Shown here in pieces: positions 1 through 8,860 of a stretch of DNA of 64,000 bases (position 1 is its first letter; every line of letters begins with the position of its first letter). Source of the DNA: Halobacillus mangrovi (GTDB lineage: Bacteria; Bacillota; Bacilli; Bacillales; Halobacillaceae). Where the stretch lies: NCBI RefSeq assembly GCF_002097535.1, contig NZ_CP020772.1, positions 930,001-994,000 of the forward strand, written 5' to 3'. A program made the translations under genes and the position numbers. Under the pieces are notes generated by a model, which saw nothing but the letters and a program-made list of their open reading frames with translations, had not been told where the DNA came from and made no database searches.

Positions 1-1671
1 TTTGAATCCGTAGCGGGGAAGGGTAATCGTTCCACTTGCGTCGCGATTTTCTACTAGATTAATCCCTTCAAACGGCAGAGGAATCGTTACCTCTTCTCGA
101 GATGTGTTAACAGCGAAGAATACCTGATCCCCTGTCTCTTGATTGTATCGCACTAATGCAAACACTCTCTCATCGATCTCAAGTACCTCTTGATCGGCAT
201 AAGGAGAAAATGCAGGCTCCCCTTGTCTTACTCCAATCATTTCTTTTAACCCTGTGAAAATCCCATTTCTTCTTGTATCATCATTTAGTTCTTTACGAAT
301 TCGTTGAAGCTCAAGTTTTTCTCGGTTAATCCTCCGAGGGATTCCGGAATTGTTCAATCCTTCGTAGTCATTCTTCGATCCGAGTAAGGAATGATAGTAA
401 ATGGCAGGTACACCAATGACGGAGAGTAAAATCGAGTGAGCTGCAAGCATCTTCACGACTTCGTCTTCTTCGGTTACATCTTCGCCTTCATTTTTTAGCG
501 CTTCTGAGTAATTGATGTTCAATTCATAAACAGATTGGCTTCCGTCCGGATTACTCTTATAGGAAACTTCTCCACCATTTCGTTTCACCTGATCAACGAG
601 TTCCTGCTTCTCATCTTCTGACAAAATACCTTCGGTCGGGCGCATACCGATTCCATCGTGACTGGCCAGGAAATTAAAGTAGGTTGCCTCATTTGATACT
701 TTATCAATCGTCTTCGCCCAGTCCGTAAGCTTCTTGGCATTGTGTTTCATAAAGCTGTAGAGCACAAGAGGCGGCAGGGTGAACTGATAGACCATGTTCG
801 CTTCATTTGTCCCATCACCGAAATAGCTGATGTTTTCTTTGTGCGGGACGTTCGTTTCGGTAATGATCTGTGTGTTCGGCTGAAAAGCATTGATCACGGT
901 GTGCCACAGCTTAATAATTTCATGCGCTTGCGGCAGGTGGATACACGTCGTGCCCGATTCTTTCCATATAAACCCGATGGCATCAAGCCGGATGCTCGTG
1001 CCACCCTGGTGAGCGTAATCAAGAAGAATGTCTGTCATTTCCAACAATACAGGGAAATGCTTAAAGTTTACATCCACCTGGTCCTTACTAAACGTCGTCC
1101 AGGCTGTTTTTGTGCCATCATGGCCTTCATATTCATGGAACAATGGCGACGTGCGTGGACGGACAACCTGACTCGCATCAAACGAATCATCGTTAGGAAT
1201 GAAAAAATCTTTGAACTTTGGATCTTCATTCAGATAGCCCTGGAACCATTCACTTGACTGAGACATGTGGTTGGCAACGAAATCGAACATCATCCGGTAA
1301 TCCTTAGAAAAGGAGCGAATGTCGCCCCAATCCCCAAGATCAGGATGGATTTTTCGGTAATCGGTTACCGAAAATCCATCGTCTGACGTATAGGGAAACA
1401 TAGGAAGTAAGTGAACGTCGGTAATTGCATCGCCAACTTCTTCTTTCAAAAAGCGCTGAAGAGCAGGCAAAGTCGGCTTACCCTCTTCATAAATGCTGTC
1501 ACCATAAGTGATCAAATACACATTTTTCTCCGCAGGTGCTGCTGGTGTAATCCATTCCTTTTCTGACCATTGGGCAATCAAATGCTCGAACTGGCGGAGA
1601 TCTTCGGCACGAACCTCCCCGTAAATTTCCTCTAAGTGGCTTTCGATTTTATTCATTAACTCCTGGCTCAT
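1..1671 (-). CDS. GH13_18 sugar phosphorylase, probable glucosylglycerate/sucrose-type phosphorylase (3' end cut by window)
   Basis: This gene reads off the left edge on the minus strand, with 557 codons visible. The protein is a GH13 (beta/alpha)8-barrel of the sucrose-phosphorylase subfamily. These enzymes split an alpha-glucoside with phosphate to give glucose-1-phosphate. Near residue 105 the DYRKIHPDLGDW segment is typical of the subfamily. SIRLDAIGF holds the nucleophile at about D230, and TETNVPH holds the acid/base at about E272. From memory, the TETNVPH loop is more like glucosylglycerate phosphorylases than classical sucrose phosphorylases. The ATG overlaps the stop of the mannosidase gene as ATGA, and GGAGA lies upstream. 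Its place behind the mngA- and mngB-like genes points to glucosylglycerate or a related heteroside as substrate. Family is sure; substrate is inferred. Confidence 0.85.
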   Translation of the reverse strand, partial: MSQELMNKIESHLEEIYGEVRAEDLRQFEHLIAQWSEKEWITPAAPAEKNVYLITYGDSIYEEGKPTLPALQRFLKEEVGDAITDVHLLPMFPYTSDDGFSVTDYRKIHPDLGDWGDIRSFSKDYRMMFDFVANHMSQSSEWFQGYLNEDPKFKDFFIPNDDSFDASQVVRPRTSPLFHEYEGHDGTKTAWTTFSKDQVDVNFKHFPVLLEMTDILLDYAHQGGTSIRLDAIGFIWKESGTTCIHLPQAHEIIKLWHTVINAFQPNTQIITETNVPHKENISYFGDGTNEANMVYQFTLPPLVLYSFMKHNAKKLTDWAKTIDKVSNEATYFNFLASHDGIGMRPTEGILSEDEKQELVDQVKRNGGEVSYKSNPDGSQSVYELNINYSEALKNEGEDVTEEDEVVKMLAAHSILLSVIGVPAIYYHSLLGSKNDYEGLNNSGIPRRINREKLELQRIRKELNDDTRRNGIFTGLKEMIGVRQGEPAFSPYADQEVLEIDERVFALVRYNQETGDQVFFAVNTSREEVTIPLPFEGINLVENRDASGTITLPRYGFK

Positions 1672-4331
1672 AAGGAAAGGTCTCCTTCCACAGAAAATTG
1701 AATCGTTTGGAATCCTTTAGCGGGTACAGTGAGAGGCGCATCGTCTATAGTCACTTCTGCTAAGTTGACCCTTTTAAGGTTTCCGATAAGATCCCCACGC
1801 ACATCCATTTCAACGGAATGATGGGTAGGATTATAGACACGCATGATAATGTTTTTCCCGTCATGGGCTTGTTTTACAGCACTTACAAAAAGGTTTTCGT
1901 TGTCTAGCGTTACTAGCGAATATTCACCTGGGAGGCGTTTCACTGGCTGTGGAATCTCAAACCGATCCAGTCTCTCTTCGAATGTGTTGAGAGATTGATG
2001 CTGATAGGTGACGTAGCGCTCATTGTAATGATCGGCTGTTTCGAAAAGAGCCGTTGTATCAAGACAATTCCCTGACAGCTGAATCGCATAATCAAACGTC
2101 AATTCACCTTCCATTTGCGCATCCGGCGTTGTAACTACTTTATTATTGATTCCGGAAGCACGGCCCGGACGCCATTCTAAATCATCGCGTCCTAGTAGAC
2201 CGACACTGCGGAATAAAGTTAAAGCCAATTGACCTTTCTCTTTCAGGACTTCATATTCTTTTAGACCTTTTGTAAAAGCGGCAAGAGATCCCTGGTCGCT
2301 GTCCACACTGGCGAATTGCTCGACGGTATAAATAGGGACAGGCGCTTCTTTATAGCCTTGCTCCCTCCAAATGTCCATACGCGGATTTTCTGAAGGGCGT
2401 TCAATTAAACTATACCCTTGGTCAGCTATAGAAGCCGCTGGCTGTTCTACTGGTGTTTGCACCAATACTCTTACACGATGGTCGTGGACATTGTTATCAA
2501 TCTCATGCTTGACGCGGAGGAGATCTTCCTCTTTACGCAGCTCGAGAACCGTTCGGATGGTAAAAGAAGCATTTTTCACACCAGCTTTGCGGCTGTCTAA
2601 ATCCACAGGCAGGATCAGCTCGTGTTCAATCGTCATTTCTTCCACAAAAGGTGATTTTCTAACACCTATGAGTTTTGCTTTACCTGTAAGGATCGCCTGG
2701 TCTCCTGGAAGTGGAGAGTAATCGTACGAATCACCTGCATCTGCAGTATCTTCAAATTGAATGAAGTTACCAACTGACAAGTTTGAAGTCTTTTCTGTAA
2801 GCTTCATTTCCCCGTCTGAGAACGATACCACGTACGAGTCGTTTTCAATTACATCAGCCTTTGATGAAGCCAAATGGTCTGCTTTTTCCGCAGCTTTTAC
2901 AATCTGCAAGGTTGTATAGCCGAGAGCAGGTACTTCTACATCTGTGATATGGACTTCCGTCCGGTAGTATCCTGGAATTTCAACTTCCTTATCGCCTTCA
3001 GCGGTTACGACAATTTTCTTTCCGCCGCTTAAATAGTCTTGTTTACGAATACAATAATCAAGCGGCTCTCCATCAAGATAACGCACATTAAAATCAGGAT
3101 CCTTCGTAAATAGGACGGTTTCAACAGATTTCTGGTGGAGCTTAGGCATCGTATTGAACACCACAAAAATGTCTTCGCTTCCCGTTTCTTCGCTGACTGC
3201 TTTCGTAATCTGACGTTTGATCATGTTCATCAACCCGTCTGCCTGACGGTTGATCTTCACAAGCCTTTTTATAATGTCTTCATTGGTATCATCGGAATTA
3301 CATCCGCCGATACTGTCGTGAGCGTGCACATCAAAAAGGTTTTTCCACATGTCATCGAGCCACTCCTGCGGGTAACGCAGACCAAGAGACTGGGCGATGG
3401 TCGCTAGTGGCTCCAGTTGATTTATGATTTTGTGCTCGACGATGTGATTCCATTTTTTAATGTCATAACGCTGGGAGCGGATCGTATTGTGAATGCGGGA
3501 TCCTTCTGTTGCGATCAATTCACCTTCAATCACGTGATCAAACGACGTTTCTTGCCATGTATCTTCCATGAATGTTTCGTAATCAGACAGTACATATTCA
3601 TACCGGTCGTCATTGGCATTTAATTTCTCGACCGTTTCCGGGAAATAATCCCGCACAAGCACCTGATCACCCCCGGAAGGAAGAAGCAGACGATCCGTAT
3701 CACGGTTTAGGGAAGCCAGCGTATCCAGCATTGGCTGCAGACGGTCTTTATGGAAATCTTCATCTGCGCTCAGGAATTTCCCTGGTCCGTACCCAATCTT
3801 CATCAAGTTCGCTTGAACCTGTTCACCGTCCGGAGATTGCCAACGGAAGTTCAAATTCTCATCCAGCTGATCGGAATAGACGCCACGCTGCAAGATCACG
3901 TGATCGATACCGAACCCTTTGAACAGAGAAGGGAGGTAGTGGTTTTGGCCGAAAATGTCCGGAAGGTAGCCGATGTTCATTGAATGACCCATTTTTTCTG
4001 CGCCTTTCACTCCGTATAAAAGGTTGCGGACGAGGGACTCTTTGTGGACAAGCAGCGAATCGGCCTGCGTGTACCACGGTCCGACGAAAATTCGTTTGGC
4101 TTCAACCAGAGAACGAAGTCGATCGCTGTTGTGCGGACGTACTTTCAAGTATTCATCGACGACAGAGATTTGAGCATCGAAGACGTACCCGTGGTAGTCT
4201 GAATTTTCTTCTAATAACTCGATGAGGTGATCCATATTTTCTGCAAGTAGTAGATTCGAATCTTCTATAGTAAAATACCATTCCCGATCCCAGTGGGAGT
4301 GGGGAACGACATACACACGTTTTTTAGACAT
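1668..4331 (-). CDS. mngB: GH38 alpha-mannosidase, MngB-type (2-O-(6-phospho-mannosyl)-glycerate hydrolase)
   Basis: This is a cytoplasmic GH38 alpha-mannosidase of 887 residues, close in length to E. coli MngB. MngB hydrolyses the phosphorylated mannosylglycerate delivered by MngA to mannose-6-phosphate and glycerate. The zinc-binding motif HSHWDREW is at residues 11-18, and the nucleophile motif PDIFGQ has its Asp at about 125. Two ATGs are in frame. The one at 4337 is only 3 nt from the AGGAGG, whereas the one at 4331 is 9 nt away, so 4331 was chosen. The gene lies between the PTS permease gene and the GH13 phosphorylase gene, which it overlaps by 4 nt. This indicates one transcript. Family is sure; substrate rests on the neighbouring permease. 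Confidence 0.9.
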   Translation of the reverse strand: MSKKRVYVVPHSHWDREWYFTIEDSNLLLAENMDHLIELLEENSDYHGYVFDAQISVVDEYLKVRPHNSDRLRSLVEAKRIFVGPWYTQADSLLVHKESLVRNLLYGVKGAEKMGHSMNIGYLPDIFGQNHYLPSLFKGFGIDHVILQRGVYSDQLDENLNFRWQSPDGEQVQANLMKIGYGPGKFLSADEDFHKDRLQPMLDTLASLNRDTDRLLLPSGGDQVLVRDYFPETVEKLNANDDRYEYVLSDYETFMEDTWQETSFDHVIEGELIATEGSRIHNTIRSQRYDIKKWNHIVEHKIINQLEPLATIAQSLGLRYPQEWLDDMWKNLFDVHAHDSIGGCNSDDTNEDIIKRLVKINRQADGLMNMIKRQITKAVSEETGSEDIFVVFNTMPKLHQKSVETVLFTKDPDFNVRYLDGEPLDYCIRKQDYLSGGKKIVVTAEGDKEVEIPGYYRTEVHITDVEVPALGYTTLQIVKAAEKADHLASSKADVIENDSYVVSFSDGEMKLTEKTSNLSVGNFIQFEDTADAGDSYDYSPLPGDQAILTGKAKLIGVRKSPFVEEMTIEHELILPVDLDSRKAGVKNASFTIRTVLELRKEEDLLRVKHEIDNNVHDHRVRVLVQTPVEQPAASIADQGYSLIERPSENPRMDIWREQGYKEAPVPIYTVEQFASVDSDQGSLAAFTKGLKEYEVLKEKGQLALTLFRSVGLLGRDDLEWRPGRASGINNKVVTTPDAQMEGELTFDYAIQLSGNCLDTTALFETADHYNERYVTYQHQSLNTFEERLDRFEIPQPVKRLPGEYSLVTLDNENLFVSAVKQAHDGKNIIMRVYNPTHHSVEMDVRGDLIGNLKRVNLAEVTIDDAPLTVPAKGFQTIQFSVEGDLSL

Positions 4332-4354
4332 AGCCATGGTCCTCCTTAAGGATG

Positions 4355-4382
4355 CAGCCAGTCCGAACGGCCGGACTGGCTG
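4355..4382 (-). other. Intercistronic hairpin between mngA- and mngB-like genes
   Basis: An 11-bp perfect inverted repeat (cagccagtccg, 6-nt loop) lies in the mngA-mngB gap, 7 nt upstream of the mngB Shine-Dalgarno in the transcript. No T-run follows, so it is more likely an mRNA stability or processing element than a terminator. Function is inferred. Confidence 0.5.
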
Positions 4383-4392
4383 TAGACAAGAT

Positions 4393-6360
4393 TTAAATTT
4401 GAATGCGTCCTCGTTTGATCAACGTGAAGCGGACGAAGATGTTTGCCAGTGCGATGAATAAAGTACCGGCTAACAGTCCGACAATATAAGCCCACAGGTT
4501 GTCCACGAGCGGCCAGCCCCAGAAGGCAGGCAGTGGATACCATTGAACAGCACCTAGAAGGACGGCGGTGACCGAACCGATAATCGCTCCAATGATGTTG
4601 ATTGGAATCGTAATAATCGGATTACGAAGCATAAATGGAATCGCCCCTTCACTGATGGCAATCAGTCCAAGTAAAATGGACGTATTCCCAGTGAGGCGCA
4701 GGTTTTCATCAAATACGCGACGACCGACAACATAACGGTCTAAGACAGTAGCAAGTCCAAGTCCGATTGGTGGAATTACGATAGCAAGCACACGTGGTGT
4801 CAGTGGGAAAATCTGATCACCTGCAAGGCCGATCGCAATTGCACCAGCGGCTTTATTGATCGGTCCGCCTAAGTCAAAGGCCGTAGCTGCTGCGATGATC
4901 GTGGAGAGCACGACCTCGCCGGATTCTTGTGCAGATTCAATCGTGTTACGAAGCAGCTCGTTCAAGCCGCCAAAGACTGGATCGACAATGTAAAAGTTCA
5001 GTAAGAATACAGATAGTACACTAATCGCAGGGATGATCAGCATTGGCTTCATCGCCTGGAAATTCTTGTTCAGTTTGATTTTTTCATTCAAAATCTTAGC
5101 AATATAACCAGCTGCTAAACCGAGGATCAAAGCTCCGAAGAAACCTGATGGAATGCCATCTTCTACACCCCAGAAGCGGTAATGGATTCCAGCGGCGAAC
5201 AATCCTCCGATAAAACCAGGGACAATACCGACACGATCAGCTAAAGCATAAGCGGTAAACGCTGCAAAGATCGGGTACATAAACTGGAAAATCATAAACC
5301 CGAATTTATCGAGGTAGTGCAAAATCTTAAACAGTTCATTATCGGCTGTTGCATAGCTAATATCATTGATTTCATTGACAAGACCGAATGGAATCGATCC
5401 CAACTTCGCAATCCCCATCATTAAACCGGCAGCAACGATGACAGGAATCATGTAAGAAATCCCGGTCATGATGGCTTGTGCCATTTCAGCAAGAATGCCT
5501 TGCTTTTTCTGAGGACTGGAGGAACTGGATTCTTCATCACCGTTTGATTGCACCGTTCCGTCTGGATTGTTTAATACTTGTTGGATCAATTCTTCTCCGC
5601 GTTCTAACGGAGCAGCTACACGAGTTTGCACGTAAGGAAGCCCTTTGAAGCGCTCTTTCCCTTTTGGTGAAATATCCGTAGCGAAAATAACAGCATCGGC
5701 TTCTTGGATGCGTTCAGGGGAATGGGCATCCTCTAAGCCATTTGCGCCTTGTTTTTCACTGTACACTTTAACGCCAAGTTTTTTTCCGGCTTGCTCTAAG
5801 GCTTCCGCAGCCATATAAGTATGAGCGATCCCAGCGGCACATGCGGTAATGACAAGAACAGTTTTCGTGTATTCTTGCGGCGGCTCTTCTTTTACTGGCT
5901 TTTCATCGTGATCAAGAGCAGCAAGGAATTCTTCTGGATTCTTCGCCTTCATCAGGCTGTTGTAGTACTCTTTATCCATCAAGCGGGTACTCAATTCAGC
6001 AAGCAAGCTCAAGTGAGTCGATCCCGCTTCTCCATCAGGGATGGCTAATAGGAACACAAGCTCAACCTTGTTGTTCGGGTCAATGCTTTCCCAATCGTCA
6101 ATCGGATGATCCAATCGAGCGACTGCAAACCCAGCTTTTTTTACAGCGGAGGATTTTCCGTGCGGAATCGCAAGGCCTGCTTCCATTCCTGTTGCGGATA
6201 TTTCCTCCCGTTCTAAAACGGTTTCATAAAAGGCTTTAGTCGAAGTGACATGGCCTTGTTGGTAGAGTTGTTCTGACAGCTTCCAAAGCACATCTTCTTT
6301 TTTCGTCTCTTTCAAATCGTACCGAATTAAAGATTGTTCGGTCATTTGTGCGAGTTGCAT
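4393..6360 (-). CDS. mngA: PTS EIIABC, fructose/mannosylglycerate family (MngA-like)
   Basis: This is a single-chain PTS permease of 655 residues from the chosen ATG. It has a IIA domain (about 1-150, phospho-His67 in AIPHGKS), a IIB domain (about 165-262, phospho-Cys174 in VITACAAGIAHTY), a Ser/Glu-rich linker (about 265-287), and a membrane IIC domain to the end. E. coli MngA has the same domain order and almost the same length, and imports 2-O-alpha-mannosylglycerate. A GTG at 6369 is also in frame but abuts its purine run. The ATG at 6360 has GAGGG 8 nt upstream. Other fructose-family substrates are possible, but the downstream GH38 and GH13 enzymes favour a glycerate heteroside. Confidence 0.87.
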   Translation of the reverse strand: MQLAQMTEQSLIRYDLKETKKEDVLWKLSEQLYQQGHVTSTKAFYETVLEREEISATGMEAGLAIPHGKSSAVKKAGFAVARLDHPIDDWESIDPNNKVELVFLLAIPDGEAGSTHLSLLAELSTRLMDKEYYNSLMKAKNPEEFLAALDHDEKPVKEEPPQEYTKTVLVITACAAGIAHTYMAAEALEQAGKKLGVKVYSEKQGANGLEDAHSPERIQEADAVIFATDISPKGKERFKGLPYVQTRVAAPLERGEELIQQVLNNPDGTVQSNGDEESSSSSPQKKQGILAEMAQAIMTGISYMIPVIVAAGLMMGIAKLGSIPFGLVNEINDISYATADNELFKILHYLDKFGFMIFQFMYPIFAAFTAYALADRVGIVPGFIGGLFAAGIHYRFWGVEDGIPSGFFGALILGLAAGYIAKILNEKIKLNKNFQAMKPMLIIPAISVLSVFLLNFYIVDPVFGGLNELLRNTIESAQESGEVVLSTIIAAATAFDLGGPINKAAGAIAIGLAGDQIFPLTPRVLAIVIPPIGLGLATVLDRYVVGRRVFDENLRLTGNTSILLGLIAISEGAIPFMLRNPIITIPINIIGAIIGSVTAVLLGAVQWYPLPAFWGWPLVDNLWAYIVGLLAGTLFIALANIFVRFTLIKRGRIQI

Positions 6361-6391
6361 ATCCTTCACCCTCTTCTCAAAAATTGATATA

Positions 6392-6405
6392 TGAAAGTGT
6401 TTTCA
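6392..6405. promoter_or_regulatory. Candidate cre (CcpA) site upstream of mngA
   Basis: tgaaagtgttttca matches the consensus TGWAANCGNTNWCA at all but one position (T for C). It lies about 32 bp upstream of the mngA start, where binding would block transcription. Catabolite repression would suit a PTS operon. Confidence 0.45.
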
Positions 6406-6458
6406 TTTGTCTCTAATACATTTGTAACATAGGATGACGCCAAGTGGTTATACAGGAA

Positions 6459-6474
6459 ATGTACAATTGTACAT
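6459..6474. promoter_or_regulatory. Candidate operator: 16-bp perfect palindrome in the mngA/RpiR divergent region
   Basis: atgtacaattgtacat is a perfect palindrome in the 160-bp divergent region, 47 bp upstream of the regulator start. It is a natural candidate operator for the RpiR-family regulator. This is a positional inference; no RpiR consensus was tested. Confidence 0.4.
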
Positions 6475-6520
6475 GTTCTTGATATACTCGATACAGTTTG
6501 GTAAAAAAGGAGCCTCGATT

Positions 6521-7273
6521 ATGGGAAAACTACTAGATGCTTTTTCTAACGCCTTGCCTGAGCTTACGCATTCGGAAAAGCATGTCCTCTATTATATTGA
6601 ACATCACTTGGATGCTTCGAAAACGATGCCGCTAACAAAAATGGCGGAAGAAAACAGTGTCAGTACGACCACCATCATCCGGCTTTGTCATAAGCTAGGA
6701 TTCGAGGGCTTTTCGGAATTCAAGTACTTTTTAAAAGGTGTGGAACAGACTTCGCTTCCTGAAAATATGGATCCGATTGAGCGTTACCAGAAAGATATTA
6801 CCGATAGCCTCGGACGTTTGAACCCTGATGATTTGGAGCGGATTGCCTCATCAATTGAGGGGGCGGAACGGATCGTCATCCTATCTGTCGGGTTGACGAA
6901 AATGATTGGAGAATATTTGAGCAAGCGTCTCATGCAGATGAATCGTTCTTCAACGTACATTTATGAATCACATATGGTTGATTTGATTAGCAATTGGATA
7001 GGCCAAAACGATCTCGTTATTTTCATTTCTTCAAGTGGTGAGACAAATACATTGCTGAAGGCCGCAGATAAGCTCGATCATTTGAATGTTCAAACGGTCG
7101 CGGTCACCAATAATCCTGACAGCCACTTGAACGAATATGTACGCTTTGCGATCAGTGCGCCCGTGCAAAAAGTCTCCTACGAAGGCTACGACGTATCAGC
7201 AAGATCCTCTCTTATGATGCTCGCTGACCTCGTGTTCGAGTACTACTTAAAGCACATTACAGAAAAAGAATAA
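6521..7273 (+). CDS. RpiR/MurR-family transcriptional regulator, divergent to the mng-type operon
   Basis: This protein of 250 residues has an N-terminal RpiR-type winged helix (about 1-75; ENSVSTTTIIRLCHKLGFEGF is the recognition region) and a C-terminal SIS sugar-phosphate domain (about 105-240; VIFISSSGETN). RpiR proteins sense phosphosugars. An upstream ATG at 6434 is in frame, but only the ATG at 6521 has a ribosome site (AAGGAG, 8 nt). The gene is divergent from the PTS-mannosidase-phosphorylase operon and probably controls it. E. coli uses a GntR-type MngR for this role, so the regulator family has been replaced here. Confidence 0.88.
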   Translation: MGKLLDAFSNALPELTHSEKHVLYYIEHHLDASKTMPLTKMAEENSVSTTTIIRLCHKLGFEGFSEFKYFLKGVEQTSLPENMDPIERYQKDITDSLGRLNPDDLERIASSIEGAERIVILSVGLTKMIGEYLSKRLMQMNRSSTYIYESHMVDLISNWIGQNDLVIFISSSGETNTLLKAADKLDHLNVQTVAVTNNPDSHLNEYVRFAISAPVQKVSYEGYDVSARSSLMMLADLVFEYYLKHITEKE

Positions 7274-7283
7274 GGGAAAAAAT

Positions 7284-7324
7284 ACCACCTCAGGTCATCC
7301 AGATTCTGGATGACCTGAGGTGGT
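7284..7324. repeat. REP-like palindrome, copy 1; also a bidirectional terminator
   Basis: A 19-bp perfect stem (accacctcaggtcatccag) surrounds a 3-nt loop (att). It shares a 17-nt core, cacctcaggtcatccag, with the copies at 9852 and 10510. It sits between the convergent RpiR and gntK genes, with A-rich sequence on the left and T-rich on the right, so it should end transcription both ways. Confidence 0.9.
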
Positions 7325-7346
7325 TTTCATTTCCATTTTCATATTT

Positions 7347-8846
7347 TTAGTTGTTCATTTGGTGGAGCTTAGAGAAGTGTGGCTGAAGGTCAGTGGATAC
7401 AGCTTCGTACACCCGGAACAGTTCCTGGTATTTTGCATGATTTTCTGGATTCGGCTTACACTCCTTGTCCATCGGGATCGAGCTTTTGATATCGGCAAGC
7501 TTCTCCACCTCTCCAAGACTGTAAAGCGTAAGCCACGCAGCTCCCCATGCAGAGCTTTGGTGGCTCTTCGGAAGATAAATCGTTGTATTGAACATGTCTG
7601 CAAGCATCTGTACCCAGACGGATGACCGTGCGAAGCCTCCACTTGCGTACACCTTCTGATGATTATTTCCTAAACGTTCAAGAGCTTTTCCGATATGGAG
7701 AATCGAGAATAGGACACCTTCCATAGCTGCACGGGTCATGTGCTCCTTCTTATGTGTAGGCATAAGACCGATAAAGGATCCCTTCGCTTCTGCATTCCAG
7801 AACGGTGCACGTTCTCCGTTTAAGTAAGGAAGAAAGAGCAAATGGTCGGCTCCAACCGGCACGCTGTCCGCCATTTCACTTAACTGCTCAACACTGTAAG
7901 CATCCTGGTCCCCATCCCAAAGATTTTGCAGCCAAGCGAGGACAATGCCGCCATTATTGGAGGGTCCGCCGGTAATCCATAAATCCTCTGTGAAGCTGTA
8001 GGAGAAGATTTCTTGTTTTTCATCAAGGAGAGGCTCGGTGGCAAACTGTCTGATCGCTCCGCTTGTCCCGATCGTAATGGCTGTTTCCCCCGGTTCAATG
8101 GCTCCAATTCCCAGATTGGCAAGAGGACCGTCACTTGCTCCGATTACAAAAGGAGTATCCTTACTCAACCCTGATTTTCCAGCTGCTTGAGCTTTCATGC
8201 CTTTTAGCGTATGAGTTGGAGGTACGGGCTCAAATAACTGGCTGGTTTCGATACCGGCAAGGCTCAAGGCTTCCTCGTCCCAATGATGTTCTTTAATATT
8301 AAACATTCCAGTTGCTGCTGCTATGGAATAATCGACGACTTTTTCACCGAACCAGCGGTACAAAAGAAATTCTTTAATCGAAACAAAATAGTCAGCCGCT
8401 TCGTGTGGAGCATACAGGTGCTCTTTCATCCAAATCAGCTTGGATAAAGGGGACATTGGATGCAGCGGTGTCCCTGAATTCATGTATAAATGTGGATGGT
8501 TTTCTTTTAAAAAGGCTGCCTGGTCCGCACTTCTGGCGTCCGCCCATATAATAGATGGAGAAAGCGGCTCACCACTTTTGTCTATACAGATCAGTGAGTG
8601 CATCGCAGCAGAGATTCCAACACCAGCTAGGTTGCTAGCATCAATCCCTGCCGTTTCCTTACTTACAAAAATCGCTTCCAAAGCTGCTTCTTCAATCGTA
8701 ACCGGATCCTGTTCTGCGTACCCGTTTTGAGGATGCAGTAGAGGGTAGCCTACTTCATGTTCTCCTTTAACATGACCCTCCCGGTCAAAGATCACTGACT
8801 TTGCACTGGTCGTTCCGATATCCAGTCCGATCACATATGACTTCAT
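7347..8846 (-). CDS. gntK: Gluconokinase, FGGY family
   Basis: This FGGY-family kinase of 499 residues phosphorylates D-gluconate to 6-phosphogluconate. The N-terminal nucleotide-binding strand (GLDIGTTSAKSVIFD, residues 7-21) and the segments SAAMHSLI, GTPLHPMSPLSKLIWM, IGASDGPLANLG and IGTSGAIR follow Bacillus GntK closely as I recall it. The start has AAAGGA 8 nt upstream. It lies 14 nt behind a second RpiR regulator and is probably cotranscribed with it. No gluconate permease is adjacent. 6-phosphogluconate dehydrogenase, which would use the product, is at 57052. A different FGGY sugar substrate cannot be excluded. Confidence 0.85.
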   Translation of the reverse strand: MKSYVIGLDIGTTSAKSVIFDREGHVKGEHEVGYPLLHPQNGYAEQDPVTIEEAALEAIFVSKETAGIDASNLAGVGISAAMHSLICIDKSGEPLSPSIIWADARSADQAAFLKENHPHLYMNSGTPLHPMSPLSKLIWMKEHLYAPHEAADYFVSIKEFLLYRWFGEKVVDYSIAAATGMFNIKEHHWDEEALSLAGIETSQLFEPVPPTHTLKGMKAQAAGKSGLSKDTPFVIGASDGPLANLGIGAIEPGETAITIGTSGAIRQFATEPLLDEKQEIFSYSFTEDLWITGGPSNNGGIVLAWLQNLWDGDQDAYSVEQLSEMADSVPVGADHLLFLPYLNGERAPFWNAEAKGSFIGLMPTHKKEHMTRAAMEGVLFSILHIGKALERLGNNHQKVYASGGFARSSVWVQMLADMFNTTIYLPKSHQSSAWGAAWLTLYSLGEVEKLADIKSSIPMDKECKPNPENHAKYQELFRVYEAVSTDLQPHFSKLHQMNN

Positions 8847-8860
8847 TGATGACGTCCTTT

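Noticed and set aside
742..1257. Plus-strand ORF of 171 codons
   Set aside because: It lies antisense to the GH13 phosphorylase, whose conserved motifs show that the minus strand is coding.
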